Positions 1 through 11,777 of a stretch of DNA of 64,000 nucleotides are shown in pieces (the stretch's first letter is position 1; every line of letters starts with the position of its first letter). The stretch is from contig VZDJ01004378.1 of assembly GCA_008694505.1 (NCBI GenBank), positions 21,034,239 through 21,098,238 on the forward strand. Direction: 5' to 3'. Source of the stretch: Cyanoderma ruficeps. Lineage: Eukaryota; Chordata; Aves; Passeriformes; Timaliidae. Position numbers and translations under genes: made by a program. The notes under the pieces are model-generated. The model did not search any database. It saw only the letters and a list, made by a program, of their open reading frames with translations, and was not told the DNA's origin.

Positions 1-721
1 ATGGTATTTTCCGCTTTCCAAAAAAAGACCTATTCAAATTGTGTTTACTTAGTAACTTTCACCCTTATGATTCAAGAATATTTGGTAAGTTACCCACAAA
101 AAATCCACTTCAGAGGAAGACAGAGAAGCCAGTAATAGATTACCTAGATGACATTACTTAGCAAAATACTGGCTTAGGTGAAAAGCTCAGCTTTAACACT
201 ATTACATTTTCCCCAAACTTTTTATTAGATCAGTGTGAAACAATGAAAATAATTTAAAATATGTATTTTAAATGTTTATAGCTCTAACTAACAACTAGAT
301 AGCAATTAAATTTTGCACTATTTTGGTATACTAAAAACATTCAAACCACCAAGCAGATCAGAAACTGGCTTGTAACCTTGTGAACAGCCAGTGAGCTCCT
401 TCTTTCCCCTAAGATATTTGCTCTGTGTTGGTGTGTCACAAGGTACATAAGAGAAGCACACAGAGCACTGCCGTCTCTCTAAGTGTATTATCTTTACCTA
501 AACTATTTCTCACTTATATACCAAATGAAAACCGAACACCTGTGATTTGGAAGTCCACATTCTTCTCAGTCAGTCTGACTCTATACATTTCTGGAGACAT
601 AATTATCTGTATTTCAAACATTTTGCATCATTTCTATGTGTTTTACCTTCAAATTTCCCCATGGAGTTTCAAAAGTTCTTTATTTCAGATGTATGCCATG
701 GAAAGTTTAGCTGGTACTCAC
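1..721 (-). other. PAWR intron following the leucine-zipper-start exon (partial)
   Basis: This is intronic sequence by position, directly downstream of the GTGAGT donor of the 722-869 exon on the minus strand. I looked for the remaining Par-4 zipper exons (segments resembling EVVRERQENLRL and DLDDIEDENEQL in human) and did not find them. Open frames on the plus strand at 425-766 and 547-807 resemble no protein and overlap the real minus-strand exon. I recognise no repeat here. Confidence 0.8.
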
Positions 722-869
722 CCTTTCAAGTTCCTCAATCCTCTTTTCCAAAGTGTTACTTGGTAGAGAACTGCCAGAAGAATTTGCATCTCTGCTGTAT
801 CTGCTGAAAGTTGTTCTCTCTGTTCGGGAATATCTATTTGAAGCATCATCTTCTGGTGCATTAGCTGTG
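722..869 (-). CDS. PAWR: PAWR (Par-4) internal coding exon: linker and start of leucine zipper
   Basis: This 148-nt exon encodes 49 residues plus the last base of a split serine codon. Par-4 is a pro-apoptotic regulator that binds partners such as atypical PKC and WT1 through its C-terminal leucine zipper. The translation includes NRYSRTERTTFSRYSRDAN and then TLEKRIEELER, which line up with the human segments SSRYSRTDRSGFPRYNRDAN and TLEKKIEDLEK. The charged heptad-like end is the beginning of the coiled coil. The acceptor (cctttcacag, minus strand) lies just above 869 and the donor is AGG|GTGAGT at 722/721. The entry phase fits the microexon at 9312-9346, giving AG|C for serine. The next two exons of the zipper are not seen in 1-721. 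It probably corresponds to human exon 5, numbered from memory. Identification is very secure. Confidence 0.97.
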
Positions 870-1810
870 CTGTGAAAGGCAGAGCAAAGCAAATGCCTCT
901 TTATACATCTAACAAAATGGAAATAAGAGCAGACACAGAAGTGCTTTCCAAAGCAGTCAATAGGTCAGTCTAATAAACTGCAGAGAATGTATTTCACAGC
1001 TCTTGTGCAGCTGAGAACTCAATAAATTCACTGCCTCAGGGATTCAAATACTTGGATAATGCAGCTTTCATCACATGGGTAATAAACCGTAAACACATAC
1101 TTATCCTATATTTCAAGTTTCATGAACTATGTACATTAAAAACCAAGCTAAATAACTTTATTTCAAGAACTAAAGTGCCACTACAGAGTTTAAACCAAGG
1201 ATCTTTTATAAGAAAAATATTGACTAACTTTTCGGGAACTATGGATTTGGCCTGTAAAAGAATGGAAATAAACTAAAGTGAGAAAGTGATGTGAGTGAAC
1301 AAACTAATTTTGTGCCATCTCCAGATATTTTACTTCAGAACTTTGATACAGAGGAGACTGCCAGAGCTCTGTTGATAGACACTCACTCCTCAAGTGGTCT
1401 TATGAGTTTTTTGGTTTAGATTATATGTCTATTGGTTAAAAAAACCCAGTGTCATGGAATCAACAGAAAAGTACTGCAAGTGCACATAAGCTAGCTTTTA
1501 AAAAAGCATGGAGGTTCTCCATTAGTACCAGTATGTACAAAACCAGTACTAATTTAAAAATATGTATGACAAGCCAAACATTTTTAATCATAAAACTAGC
1601 AGTGTCCTTCCCATAGCCATCTTCTTCCTAACAGTAATGTTACTTACCTTCAACAAAGATTCTAATGAATAACTAATAATAACAGAACAGAGTACCCTGG
1701 GAGCAGGCAAAGAGACTTTCCCTCTTCAATTCACCAAAATTACACTTCTTAGACAAAAAAATATACAGACAAACTGCCAAGAAAAAAACAAAAATTGGAG
1801 ATATGCGAAA

Positions 1811-1923
1811 GGCATCTGGAGACAGTCCTCAACAATCAGCTCTAGGTGGCCCTGCTTGAGCAGAGGCCTGGACAAGATTCCCCCCAGAGGTCCCTTCCAA
1901 CGTCAACCAGCCTGTGATCCTGC
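1811..1923 (+). repeat. CR1 LINE 3' end fragment
   Basis: This matches the characteristic end of avian CR1: CCCTGCTTGAGCAGAGGCCTG, then a GGACAAGATTC-like stretch, CCAGAGGTCCCTTCCAAC and a closing TGTGATCCTGC-like motif. Only the last ~110 bp are present, a typical 5'-truncated insertion. Several substitutions suggest an old copy. Confidence 0.85.
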
Positions 1924-2954
1924 AAAATCACACAGCTGAAGAATGTATACAATGGTGTTCTAGACCACTTAGGAAAAGAATGGAAAGCACTACGAGCATC
2001 CCTGTAACATTTCCTTTAAAACACAGACGAGTGTATGATTAATGTGTTCATTTAACAATTTTGCATTTCATAACTCTAGAAAACCCCTGCTGACAACATG
2101 AAGATTTAGATGGATACAGTGCAAATCAAAAGCAGGAGCATCTGGCAAAAGGATGTCTTTTCGTGGATATAAATATTCTTTTGCTCCAGTATGTGTGAAG
2201 TTTCCAAGACACACTGACACAATTGTAAGGAATTTTGTAGCTTAATGTTATTACCATATTTAGCACTGTTTATTCTTCATCCAGAAGATTTTTTAAAAAA
2301 CATTTCTAGGACCGGATATGCATGTTGCAACACAGCATAAGAGAAATATTTTAACTTAACTCTATAAATTCTACATTATTGAGCTTCCTAAAAGACATGT
2401 AGTTTCATGCTGTTAACGTCTCAAGGAGAGACCACACAAAAAAAAAGTTTTCATCATTTAAAAAGGAATGCTTTTGCCAGCATACTGGAGTATTTCAACT
2501 CAGTTTCAGTGAGTGATATTGGCAGAAGCTCCTACACAAAGATTAGAAGAAAGAATACCTGGACAGGAAGGGTTTCATTAATAAAGTAAATGCTTTATTT
2601 TTCAGGTTGTTTTTTTCCCTGAAACTCACATGCAATAATTACATCATCTATTCCACTGGGTAGCAGATCCTACTAAATACCTTCCTTTTCCTTGTAGGAG
2701 AAGTAAAAAGGACGTATAATGGAGGCTTCTAGGAAATGAGATTAAAAAAAAAAAAAATTTAAGGAGGCATCAGTCCATAACCTAACACAGTGAATGTGAT
2801 AGATAAAAAGTTCATTATTTTGGTTGCTATAACCAATGGCTGGTACACAGCAATGGCAAAAAATGTACTATCCACAACAACAGAAACATCTTACATGAAG
2901 AATGGAACTTAAGTCTTCAGATGCAATGTCAGTTCATGAGTGTTATATGAGAAA

Positions 2955-3548
2955 GAATCACAGAAACAGAATATCTTTGGTTGGAAGGGATCCATCAAGA
3001 TCATGGAGTCCAACTGTTGGCCCTGGACACCCCCAGAGTCACGTGTGCCTGAGAGCATTGTTCAAACGCTTCCTGAACTCAAGACAGGCTTGGTGCTGTG
3101 ACCACTACTCTGGGAAACCTATTCCAGTGCCCAACCATCCCCTGGCTGGAAAACTTCTTGATATCCAACCTAAACCACTCCTAACTAAGCTTTATGCCCT
3201 TTCTTTGAGTCCTGTCGTGGATCACAAATGTCAAGAAATCTGTACCTGCCCCTCCTCTTCCCTCCGCAAGGAAGTTGTAACTGCAATGAAGTCTCCCCGC
3301 AGTCTCTCCCCTTCTCCAGGCTGAACAGAGCAAGTGACCTCAGCCATTCCCCACAGGCCTTCTGCCCCAGTCCCTTCACCATCCTTGTTGCCCTCTTCTG
3401 GATGTCTTCTAAGAGCTGTTTTATATTGTGGCACCCAAAACTGCCCTCAGCACTCAAGGTGAAGCCGCCTTAGCTCAGAGCAGAGGGGACAATCTCCTCC
3501 CTTGCCTGGCTGGCGATGCTGGACCTGACGCCCCCCCAGGACCCTTTC
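2955..3548 (-). repeat. CR1 LINE, 5'-truncated, about 600 bp
   Basis: The plus strand begins with GAATCACAGAA and GGTTGGAAGGGATC, the reverse complement of the CR1 3' terminus. It continues through the CR1 3' region: CCTGAGAGCATTGTTCAAACG, GGCTTGGTGCTGTGACCACT and GATATCCAACCTAAACC. It ends near 3548 inside the reverse-transcriptase-proximal 3' part. Open frames at 2902-3324, 3185-3457 and 3228-3473 are by-products of this repeat. Confidence 0.92.
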
Positions 3549-6306
3549 ACCAATGATGACTAGAAAAACAGTGTAACTGAACTTGGTGTCTCTTTACTAA
3601 GAGGAAGTAGCTGTGAACCACGCCCAAAGATACTGTCTATGGAAGTATAGCTGTAGATTATGTTTATATAAAATATATAAATACATTTTACAAGTGGTTT
3701 TTTTTCTGGCTATACTTAAAACAAGGTAGCAAAATCAGCTTGACTACTCTTACAGAGGAACAGAAATTTTGGTTTGGAATGATGTTCCTAGTTATTTTCT
3801 TTACAATAAAATCAGTTATTCATACAGGGACAGGTTTAAAAGCATTATTACAGAGGTGAAATATCTCTTGCTCCTTCCAATGCTTCTTTGATTCTCTCAA
3901 TATCTTTCTAAAGCACTGTCCAAAATGCCATTTCACCCAGTGAAAATCACCCTGTCAAAACTGTATTTCAACTACAGAAAGTTTGTTTTGATGCCAGAAT
4001 GTTACAACTATACCTGATTTGGAAACTCCTAGTTATTTATGTCACTGCAATCCAGTCAGTTGCTAACAGCTTCGCTGGAAGAAGGAAAGAACAATTATTT
4101 CTAAATAGGGCACCTTGGCATTCTGTTACTTCAGACTGCTTAAGCCAAATTTGTGGCTTTCAGAGTTGAGCTAAGGAAAAGTAGTCTCATCTTCTCTACA
4201 GCTGTACTTCCCTAGGTTTCTCCACTTTTCCTGCCTCTACCTTCAGGTGAATGAGAAACTACTCAAACCACGATGCAGCAATCGAGTAAGCAAAAGGAAG
4301 TCATGAACTTCCACCCATAGTGGCTCCCTGAAGCAGTACCTTGCCCAGCTGCATGAGCACTGGCACAAGGGGCAGTGAGGAACTCGAGCTCAACTTAGAC
4401 AGTCAAAACCTTTTGCAGAAATAAAACCTACATGCTTATGCCTTCTCATAACATCAGCAGTGTCTCAAGAAGGGCTACGAAAGTCAAGAAAAACCTCTTA
4501 AGTGACCCCTGTCTAAAATAAAATGTTCTTACCTACAAAGCAGTGGTCCTAAGGTAACAAGCTAGATGAGGCAATGCTTCCAAGGCCAGACCTCACTGAG
4601 AAACTCCTAAACATAGGCAAGCAGGCAAGTCTGGGCATAGCATTATGCAGCAGTATTTTGCAGATGCGTTTTTTTTAAATTAATGAGATCAAGGTTAGTA
4701 TGATGGAAAGCAAACCATTACAGCTTAAGTTTTATAATTATCTAAAAAACACTGAGCAAGGTAATTTCAGCAGTGTTCAAACATTTCCTTCAAAACCCCT
4801 CCAATGTGTGCTCTGAAGCACCTTCTTTTTTTATGGTCTCTATTTCCCCATTAATTTTTCAACTCTTACATGAATGATAAACTCAAGTATGATGGATTCT
4901 TTTACAATTACTGCTAAATAGGCTCTGCCTGTAGGGTTCTATGTTAATGTGTTGCACCATCCTAAATGAGGGGGCAAAAATCCTTTCTGACATTTTGACT
5001 GGAAGCCTTAAAACCATACCATATTGTATTCATTTTCACCAGTAAACAAACTTATATGGAGAATATACTTCTGAACCATGAAGAGATTTTAATCTAGCTC
5101 TTTTTGCAAACTGATCCAGTAGATCTGTCTGATTCAAGAACCATGCAAAAATTTTTAAATCCCAATCTGCAAGGTTTGCTCTACAACTTTTTTTTAAAGA
5201 AACTAAATTGGTTCAAAAACTAGTAGACAGTCTTTAAAGTAAGCTGATAGAACAAACTTTCTGTGTTTACAAAAATATTCCTATGTTTGCATAAATATCT
5301 TGCTTTACTGTTACTTGCAAACAAGCCTTTTAGTTCACAGAAGAAATATAATTCAAGCTTACATGTAGATTAGACTCAAATATTTCAATAAAGAAAATGC
5401 ATGTTGTCCTTCTCATGTTTGAGAAATCATTGGTAACATCAACTATGCTGATACCATCAGACCTAAATCAGAAAACCATTCTTACTAATAGCAATGTGTT
5501 TGGTACTTTAAAAAACTATTCACAAAGCAGTGCAAAAAATGGCAGACCCAGCTTCATGAAAGTAGTTTGAAATGGCCAAGATGAGCCATATTATGTTAAA
5601 AAACCTGAGAGGAAAATGGAAGAATGGGAAGCTGATATGGGCCATTACAACCTAAGTATACCTACACATTTAACACACATGAAGCTCACAGTTAGGACAC
5701 ATGACTGACCACAGCTCCCAAATACTCTCCTGCATGTCCTGTGGCCTTCATGTCAGCACGACCTTACAGATTCTGGTTGTGCTTTTAGCAGATCTCACAG
5801 TACCAATCCAGACCACAACAAAACCATCAATTTCTCTTGAAAATATTTTCTGTGCTTAGTCATGCAACTACAAATGAACCCCTCCACAAACTTTTGAAAA
5901 TTTCTGAAGTAAATTCAGAAGACAGACTACAATTGTAGACTAAGGTCCTCATCACAAACTTTTATTTACTTTACAGCACAAAGAGACAGGCTCAGTTTGT
6001 CCAAGTCACTAAGCACGCAGCAACACGGAGCAGCCATCAGAGTTCATTTGTAAACATGTTTTCCAGTCAATGGACACTCAGTGAAACAAGTTTCCCAGCA
6101 ATGTCATATAAATGTTTAGCCATGGATTGTTGCATCCATATAAGGGAAAGTAGCTAGTGTAATTCATAGTGTAAAATCTGTGCAATTCCTTGAGTCCTGG
6201 AACACACTGAGAGAACAGTGGTTCTGTAAGAACACACATAACTGATCTTATCTGCTTTTAAATCTCTTGTCAGGTACAGGAGGATGGGTATCTCAGTGTA
6301 GAGGCA

Positions 6307-6350
6307 GAATCACAGAATTGTTGAAGTTGTATAATAATCTCTAAGACCAT
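6307..6350 (-). repeat. Very short CR1-like 3' tail
   Basis: AATCACAGAATTGTTGAAGTTG followed by a stretch like CTCTAAGACC resembles the terminal tens of bases of CR1 read in reverse. At about 44 bp the match is suggestive only. Confidence 0.5.
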
Positions 6351-7110
6351 AACATAAAATATGAAAACAGTTAAATGGAAAGGTAAAGGAAAGGTACCAG
6401 AAGTCCAGAATAGTATCAGTAATCCAGGACTAGAAGTGAGAAAGAACAGATAATGGAGACAAAGCAGGAAGAAAAAAAACCCCCGTACCAAACAAACCTG
6501 AAACAAAAAAAACCCCACACAAGAAATTAGACAAATAATAAAGAGAAGACTAGGACTTCAATGATTAAATATAAGGATGTAAGAGAAATGGGGAAGAGAA
6601 AGGAAAGGGCGCCTATATGGGCTAGGAAATGGAACGCAGTAAAGCCAAGAAAAACTCTGAGATGAACAAGATGTCATGTTTGATAAGGAATAACTGGGGA
6701 AGAGCAAGCAGGCAAAAGAGAAAAAGCAGTAGTAGTAGAAAAAGCATTCAAAAATGGAGGAAAGCAACCTGAATATTTCTGGCAAATAATTCAATCTTTC
6801 AGTGGGAAAGAATTTATTACAGATCCAACATTTCAGAAAATATACTTTCCATTTTGCTATCATATGTCTATAAAGTCTACCAACCATCTCTCTCCCACAA
6901 AGTACTGGCCACTTCCTGTTACAAGTACGTTTCAAATAGGATCTCAAAGTGCTTGTCCCTATGTGAAAACATGCCTCACTCTCATGAGTGAGAAAACCTA
7001 AGGGAGTACACCCAAAACTGTTAAAAACACATTAAGCTGAACGTATTTGAGCCTTGAAGCAGCTTATTATCTCAATTCAGCCTTTATACATTAACATTCC
7101 AATTCTAGGT

Positions 7111-7296
7111 GGAATCACAGAATGGCATTTTCCATTCCACAGATTCACAGAATATTCTGAGTTGGAAGGGACCCATGAAGGAGTCCACATGGAAGGATCA
7201 CACAGTACAACTCTGAAGTGAATGGTCCATGCAGGGACTGAATCCACAGCCTTGGTGTTATTAGCAACATACTCTAACCAACTTACTTTCCAAGGG
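7111..7296 (-). mobile_element. tRNA-Ile-derived SINE with CR1-like tail (TguSINE1-like)
   Basis: Read on the minus strand, the element opens with a tRNA-like head. It has AAGTTGGTTAGAG (D-arm), then TTGCTAATAACACCAAGG at 7250-7267, closely matching the anticodon stem-loop of tRNA-Ile(AAT). Next comes a Pol III B-box-like GGATTCAGTCC at 7235-7245. After a short body it ends in a CR1-type tail, GGGTCCCTTCCAACTCAGAA followed by TATTCTGTGA. A tRNA-Ile head with a CR1 tail is the structure described for the zebra-finch SINE mobilised by CR1 machinery. The head is substituted relative to a functional tRNA, so this is a retrotransposed copy and not a tRNA gene. Confidence 0.8.
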
Positions 7297-8336
7297 ACTC
7301 CTACTGTACTGAGGACTGCAGTGAGATCTGAGTGATCTGAGTAAGAACTACTGTAGAGGAGGCTGCTTTCTGTAAGACATTCACCTACTGCAGATGTTGG
7401 AAGAAGCAAACGAGCCCAGAACAATTCTGCTTCTGACTCTTTTAGCATTCAAACCAGAAAGCAAAACCACTGGGAGTCATGCCTAAAGTACCCTCACAGG
7501 AAAAAATAGTTCAGAGAAGCAGAAATTTTCAAATACAGCAGAAAATTAATAGATACTATTAACTCCAATCACAGTGGGCACTGTATACCTAAAGTAGACT
7601 AAAACCCACTGTGCTGACAGTGGTAAATAATTCTTCACTTCCAACATGAAGTTTCAATACTATGTAATGAATAAGATAGACGGCAACATCCATAAAATAT
7701 TGAATGGCAGCTCACAGCAAGTCAGATTCCTCCTGAGTGTGATGCTAGTCCTGACAGGGGAAGTTGACAAAGACTCTACATCCCACATATAACTACAGCT
7801 GACTGAGGGAAGACTGCACAACCAAGTCCTTATTAGCATTTCCTAGCTCTGGCGTTTCCTACTTTTGCAATGCTAATCAGAAGAACCAGATTATTTTCAA
7901 ATAAGTTACGAACATGGTTGTGCAAACTTCTATTTATTACCACCCCACGCACAATCAAGTCTTTGCAAGTGAGTGAGCATAAACAGCACGCAAGCAGAGA
8001 TAAGGTTTATGAAAAGCCACAAAAGTATGACACACACCACTAAGTATTTGGCAGATACAAACAGCAATAAAATCCTGCATCAGGACTGAAGAGGAAGTAA
8101 AGACTGAACTAAAATGTGCTTGATTAATAAGAAATGAATCATGAAATTACATAGTCATTAAGCTTGTGACAATAAGCCCACCCATTCTGCAATGACAAAG
8201 TGATTTTAAAAAAAAAATCTGCAGCAATAAAAAGCATCACCCAGCTGGGTTTGCAAGAACCTGGGAATACAAAGATAAAAGACACCATGCTAGGAAAGCT
8301 AAAGCATAACAGGATTAGTTATTATTTTTTACACTG

Positions 8337-8524
8337 TGGGAGGTGAGACTGGAACAGGCTGCCCAGAGAAGCTATGGGTGTTCCCTCCCTCTAAGTGTTC
8401 AAGGCCAGGTTCAACGGGGCTCTAAGCAATGTAGTTCACTGGAAAGTGTCCCTGCCCATGGCAGGTGGACTGGACTAGGTGATCTTCAATGTCTCTTCCA
8501 ACCCAACCATTCTTTGATTCTACA
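8337..8524 (+). repeat. CR1 LINE 3' end, about 190 bp
   Basis: Contains the canonical CR1 terminal sequence: ACTGGAACAGGCTGCCCAGA, AAGTGTTCAAGGCCAGGTTC, GTGTCCCTGCCCATGGCAGG, GTGATCTTCAATGTCTCTTC and CCAACCCAACCATTCTTTGA. It is 5'-truncated and ends near the ATTCTATG-type terminus. Confidence 0.95.
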
Positions 8525-9311
8525 CATGAACAATTTTGAGGGGTAGAAAATACAGCAGTGAAGACTAGATAATTGTAGATTCTCTTTGCACTTTCTTCTA
8601 CAGCCATATATATACACAGATTAATTAACCACCTACATATTTTACCCAAGTAAAGGATACCTAAAAGAGAATGTACTCATATACCAAATAAAAACATTCT
8701 TACACAATTGTCTTGCTTCAGTTGACATGTTTTAGACCACATGTTACCAGAACATTTCCTAATAGTTGTGATAGTTATGTCAGTATTAATTCCACATGGA
8801 CAAAAATTTCACACACTGGTCAGGTGATCAAGAGCTTCCGATGTATTTCTCTGATTAAAAAGCTGGAGTAACGACCAGGGTAATACTTGACTCAAAGCAG
8901 GACATGCTATATATGAGAAATACTTGCTACACTGAGACAGTAGTATGACAAAACCATCTTTCACTGTGGAGAGCAACAAAATTATCATCCTTTATTAAAC
9001 TTCAGAATACAGTGGTTCATAAATTAAACTGCGAAAATACCGGCTGCCAGGCAATCTGTAGTCGAGTTTGATATTTGATTGGGAAACTATCCTGCCCTAG
9101 TAGGACCCAGTAAAACACTAGCTGAATTTATTTTAAAATAGTAATGTAATAGAGGGCTTTGGATAAGCTTGCTGCATCTTTCAGGTCCTTTGCCTAATAT
9201 CAGGCTATGTACCTACAGCAGCAGTATGACAGCTTCTACTACAAATACAATTTCATCAGCATTATTTCTGGCAGAAATGTAAAAAATTTGTTGTGTACAA
9301 AGATCTCATAC

Positions 9312-9346
9312 CTTTTAAACCTGCTTGAAACCATCCTGGAGGAATC
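9312..9346 (-). CDS. PAWR: PAWR 35-nt microexon
   Basis: This tiny exon encodes DSSRMVSSRFK plus two bases of a serine codon. It matches the human Par-4 segment EPPRTVSGRYKS in position and pattern, with R, V-S and R-aromatic-K conserved. The acceptor is a T-rich tract ending cttttag above 9346, and the donor is AAAAG|GTATGAG at 9312/9311. The SAC exon ends in phase 0 and the next exon supplies the third base of the split codon, so all three exons join without a shift. It encodes the flexible linker between the SAC region and the C-terminal coiled coil, and is probably human exon 4. It is too short for ordinary ORF searches. The call rests on splice sites, phase and residue pattern together. 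Confidence 0.93.
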
Positions 9347-10579
9347 CTAAAAGAAACAAAAAGCAGAAACTAATTAATATTTTTCTGGTGTCTATACTGC
9401 CAAAGTACCTTATCACTCCACAGAAAGCTAAGACTGCAGTGAGACCAGTCCCATGCCACTGTACAACTCAGTTTTCCATTTTTTGTTATCAGGTATAGAC
9501 AATACCAGGACATCGTCACCATGTTACTGCTTCTGAACATCACCTCAGAAGCCTTAAGTGTCTGCCTCTGATTCCATCATAAAACTGGATGCACCTATTC
9601 CATCCCCCTGCACGCAAACACGTGAAACAGCTCACACCCTAAGCCCAGTACACCTCCACTACCACTAACTAGTATGGAAACACATGTGCACTTTGATAGT
9701 TGTTCATCAACTTGTCCAAGAGCAGCAGAGCAAAACTGTTTCAATTCCTCTGCACCACTGCTGTCCTTCTGGATAGAAACAAAAACTGAAGCTGTCAAGT
9801 ACAAAAATTAAGACATGTTTCAACTGGAAAACAATGGCTCAGATTTGACAGAGTAAGTCCATAAATATTTTTTAGGATGTCGTAAGAACATGAACCAATT
9901 ATTTTCTTTGTCATAGGGAAAACACCCCCCAGCAAATAACAGGTAAAAAGTCAGGAAAGAATATTTAAGGAGTTAATGAACAATTGCCTTTACAAGAAAA
10001 AAAAGGCAAAGTATAAAATTCCACCCACTTACTGCAGGCAAAGAAGTAAATGAGCTCTCAAAACAAGCTAAAAGAGAAATTCCATCCACTCTGAAAATTC
10101 TACAAAACATTACACTGCCTTCACTGATCAGCACACTAGTGATTTTGTTAAGTAAATAAACAAACTAAAACTAGGACACAAAGAATATTATTTTACTATA
10201 GAAAAAAAGCATTTAAAAATATTTGTATGATAGAAAAAACTTGATCTGAAAGTACATTTTATTCTATGAAGCATTTTCAGTTTCTGCCCTATGTGTTACA
10301 CTTTATCCCTAAGATAAGCAGAAGAACAAAATTGAACAAATTCATGGAAACTATTTAAAGAAATCCACAAACTTGGCAAAATTGCTGGTTTAACACTGAT
10401 AACTATTTTTATCATTGATGACAGCATCTGAAAATTAGTGATTCACAGCTGTGAAACAGAAACCTAATTTAACCTCTAAAAGGGCAGAGGAACATAATTG
10501 TAAATGGTACCAATGCTATCTTTAAAGTTTACTTAAGGGTAGGTCTTTGAAAGGTCATGGAAGCAGGGGGAAGTTTCAT

Positions 10580-11777
10580 AGGATTAAAATGAAGTAAATG
10601 TCATTCCTTTCTTCAAGAAGGGTCATGCAGAGAACTGCAGGACAGTCCTTAGATCAGTAGGACTGAGTAGGAAATGGAGCAAATCCTCAAGGACAAGAAG
10701 GTGAAATCAGCATGGATATATGAAGAGGAAACCATGCCTGACCTCATAGCCTTCTATGATGAGAGGACCTGGTGAAGGAAGGCAAAGCAGATATGTTTAC
10801 CTGGATGTTAGCAAAACTTTCAACACCTTCCCACACAACGTATGTATATAGAAATAGAGGCCAACTAAGTAGACCATGAGATGCAGTGACTACTGGGTCC
10901 AAAGGGTTATTAACAGCAGCATTAAGCCCAGCTGAACACCAGCCACTCTGCAGGGACTGATAGAGGAGCCAGTACTGTTTAATGACTTCATTAATGACCT
11001 GAATAATGAGACAAAGTACAACCTCAGCAAGTTTACAATACAATCAATGATTGGATGAGGGGTTAACAATACATCAGGCGGCTGTGTTGCCATCTAGAGG
11101 GACACAGGCTGGAAAACGGGCTTACAGAGACCCCATGAAGCCCAAAAAAAGGAAAACGCAAAGTCCTACACCTGAGTCTGGGGACAAATAATCCCATGCA
11201 GCTTCCACATGCTGTGGAAAGCTGCTGTGCAGAAAAGAACTCGGGTCTCCTGGTGGACACCAAGTCAAACATAAGCCATCAATCTGCCCGTACAGCACAG
11301 GCGGCCCATGGCACCCTCAGGATGAACTGCCAGCAGGCTGAAGGACAGCATCCTGAGGAGAGCTACAAAGACACTGAAGGGACTAGAGGAGAAGTCACAC
11401 AAAGAGTTGCTGAGGTCACTTGGCTTGTTCAGCCTGGACAGGACTGAGGGGAGTTACAACTTCCTCATGAAGGGATGAGGACAGTCAGGCACTGATCTCT
11501 TCTCAGTCATGACCAGTGACAGGACCCGAGGGAATGGCCTGAAGTTGTGTCAGTGGAGGCTTAATTTGGATATTAAGAAAAAGTTCTTCACATCTCAGGA
11601 TGGTTGGGCACTTGAACAGGCTCTGCAGGGAAGTGGTTAGAGCACCAAACCTGATAGACTTCAAGAAGCATTTGGACAATACTCTCAGGCACATGGTGAA
11701 ACTCTTGGGGTGTCCTGTTCAGGGACAGGAATTGGACTTGTGGGTCCCTTCCAACTAAGCATATTCTCTAATTCCCG
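10580..11777 (+). repeat. CR1 LINE, about 1.2 kb, covering part of the reverse transcriptase and the 3' UTR
   Basis: The 5' part resembles CR1 ORF2 reverse transcriptase. A segment like CTTTCTTCAAGAAGGG occurs near 10610, and around 10800 the plus strand reads a degenerate form of the conserved DVSKAFNTFPHN block. Further on are CR1 signatures such as CTGGTGGACACCAAG, CTTGTTCAGCCTGGAC and TTCAAGAAGCATTTGGACAA, ending GGGTCCCTTCCAACTAAGCA. Frameshifts and stops disable it. About 100-150 bp that usually follow the ATCCTGAG motif near 11360 appear to be missing. A second CR1 begins immediately after it. Confidence 0.9.

Larger units (their letters stand above)
870..9311 (-). other. PAWR intron between the microexon and the 722-869 exon
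   Basis: This is an 8,442-bp intron bounded by a GTATGAG donor and a pyrimidine-rich CAG acceptor on the minus strand. It carries a CR1 3' end (1811-1923), a 600-bp CR1 (2955-3548), a very short CR1 tail (6307-6350), a tRNA-derived SINE (7111-7296) and another CR1 3' end (8337-8524). The remainder, including 3549-6306 and 8525-9311, is AT-rich sequence in which I recognise neither a gene nor a repeat. A cassette-like 49-nt segment at 1648-1696 is treated under findings. Confidence 0.85.

Noticed and set aside
3185..3457. Overlapping frames on both strands.
   Set aside because: Entirely within the CR1 at 2955-3548 and too short and degenerate to encode a functional product.
6558..6947. 129-codon minus-strand frame.
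   Set aside because: Rich in F/Y/S/C from an A-rich plus strand, with no family signature and no splice-site context.
7228..7296. Possible tRNA-Ile gene on the minus strand.
   Set aside because: The acceptor stem and D-arm are degraded and the sequence continues straight into a CR1-type tail, so it is the head of a SINE.
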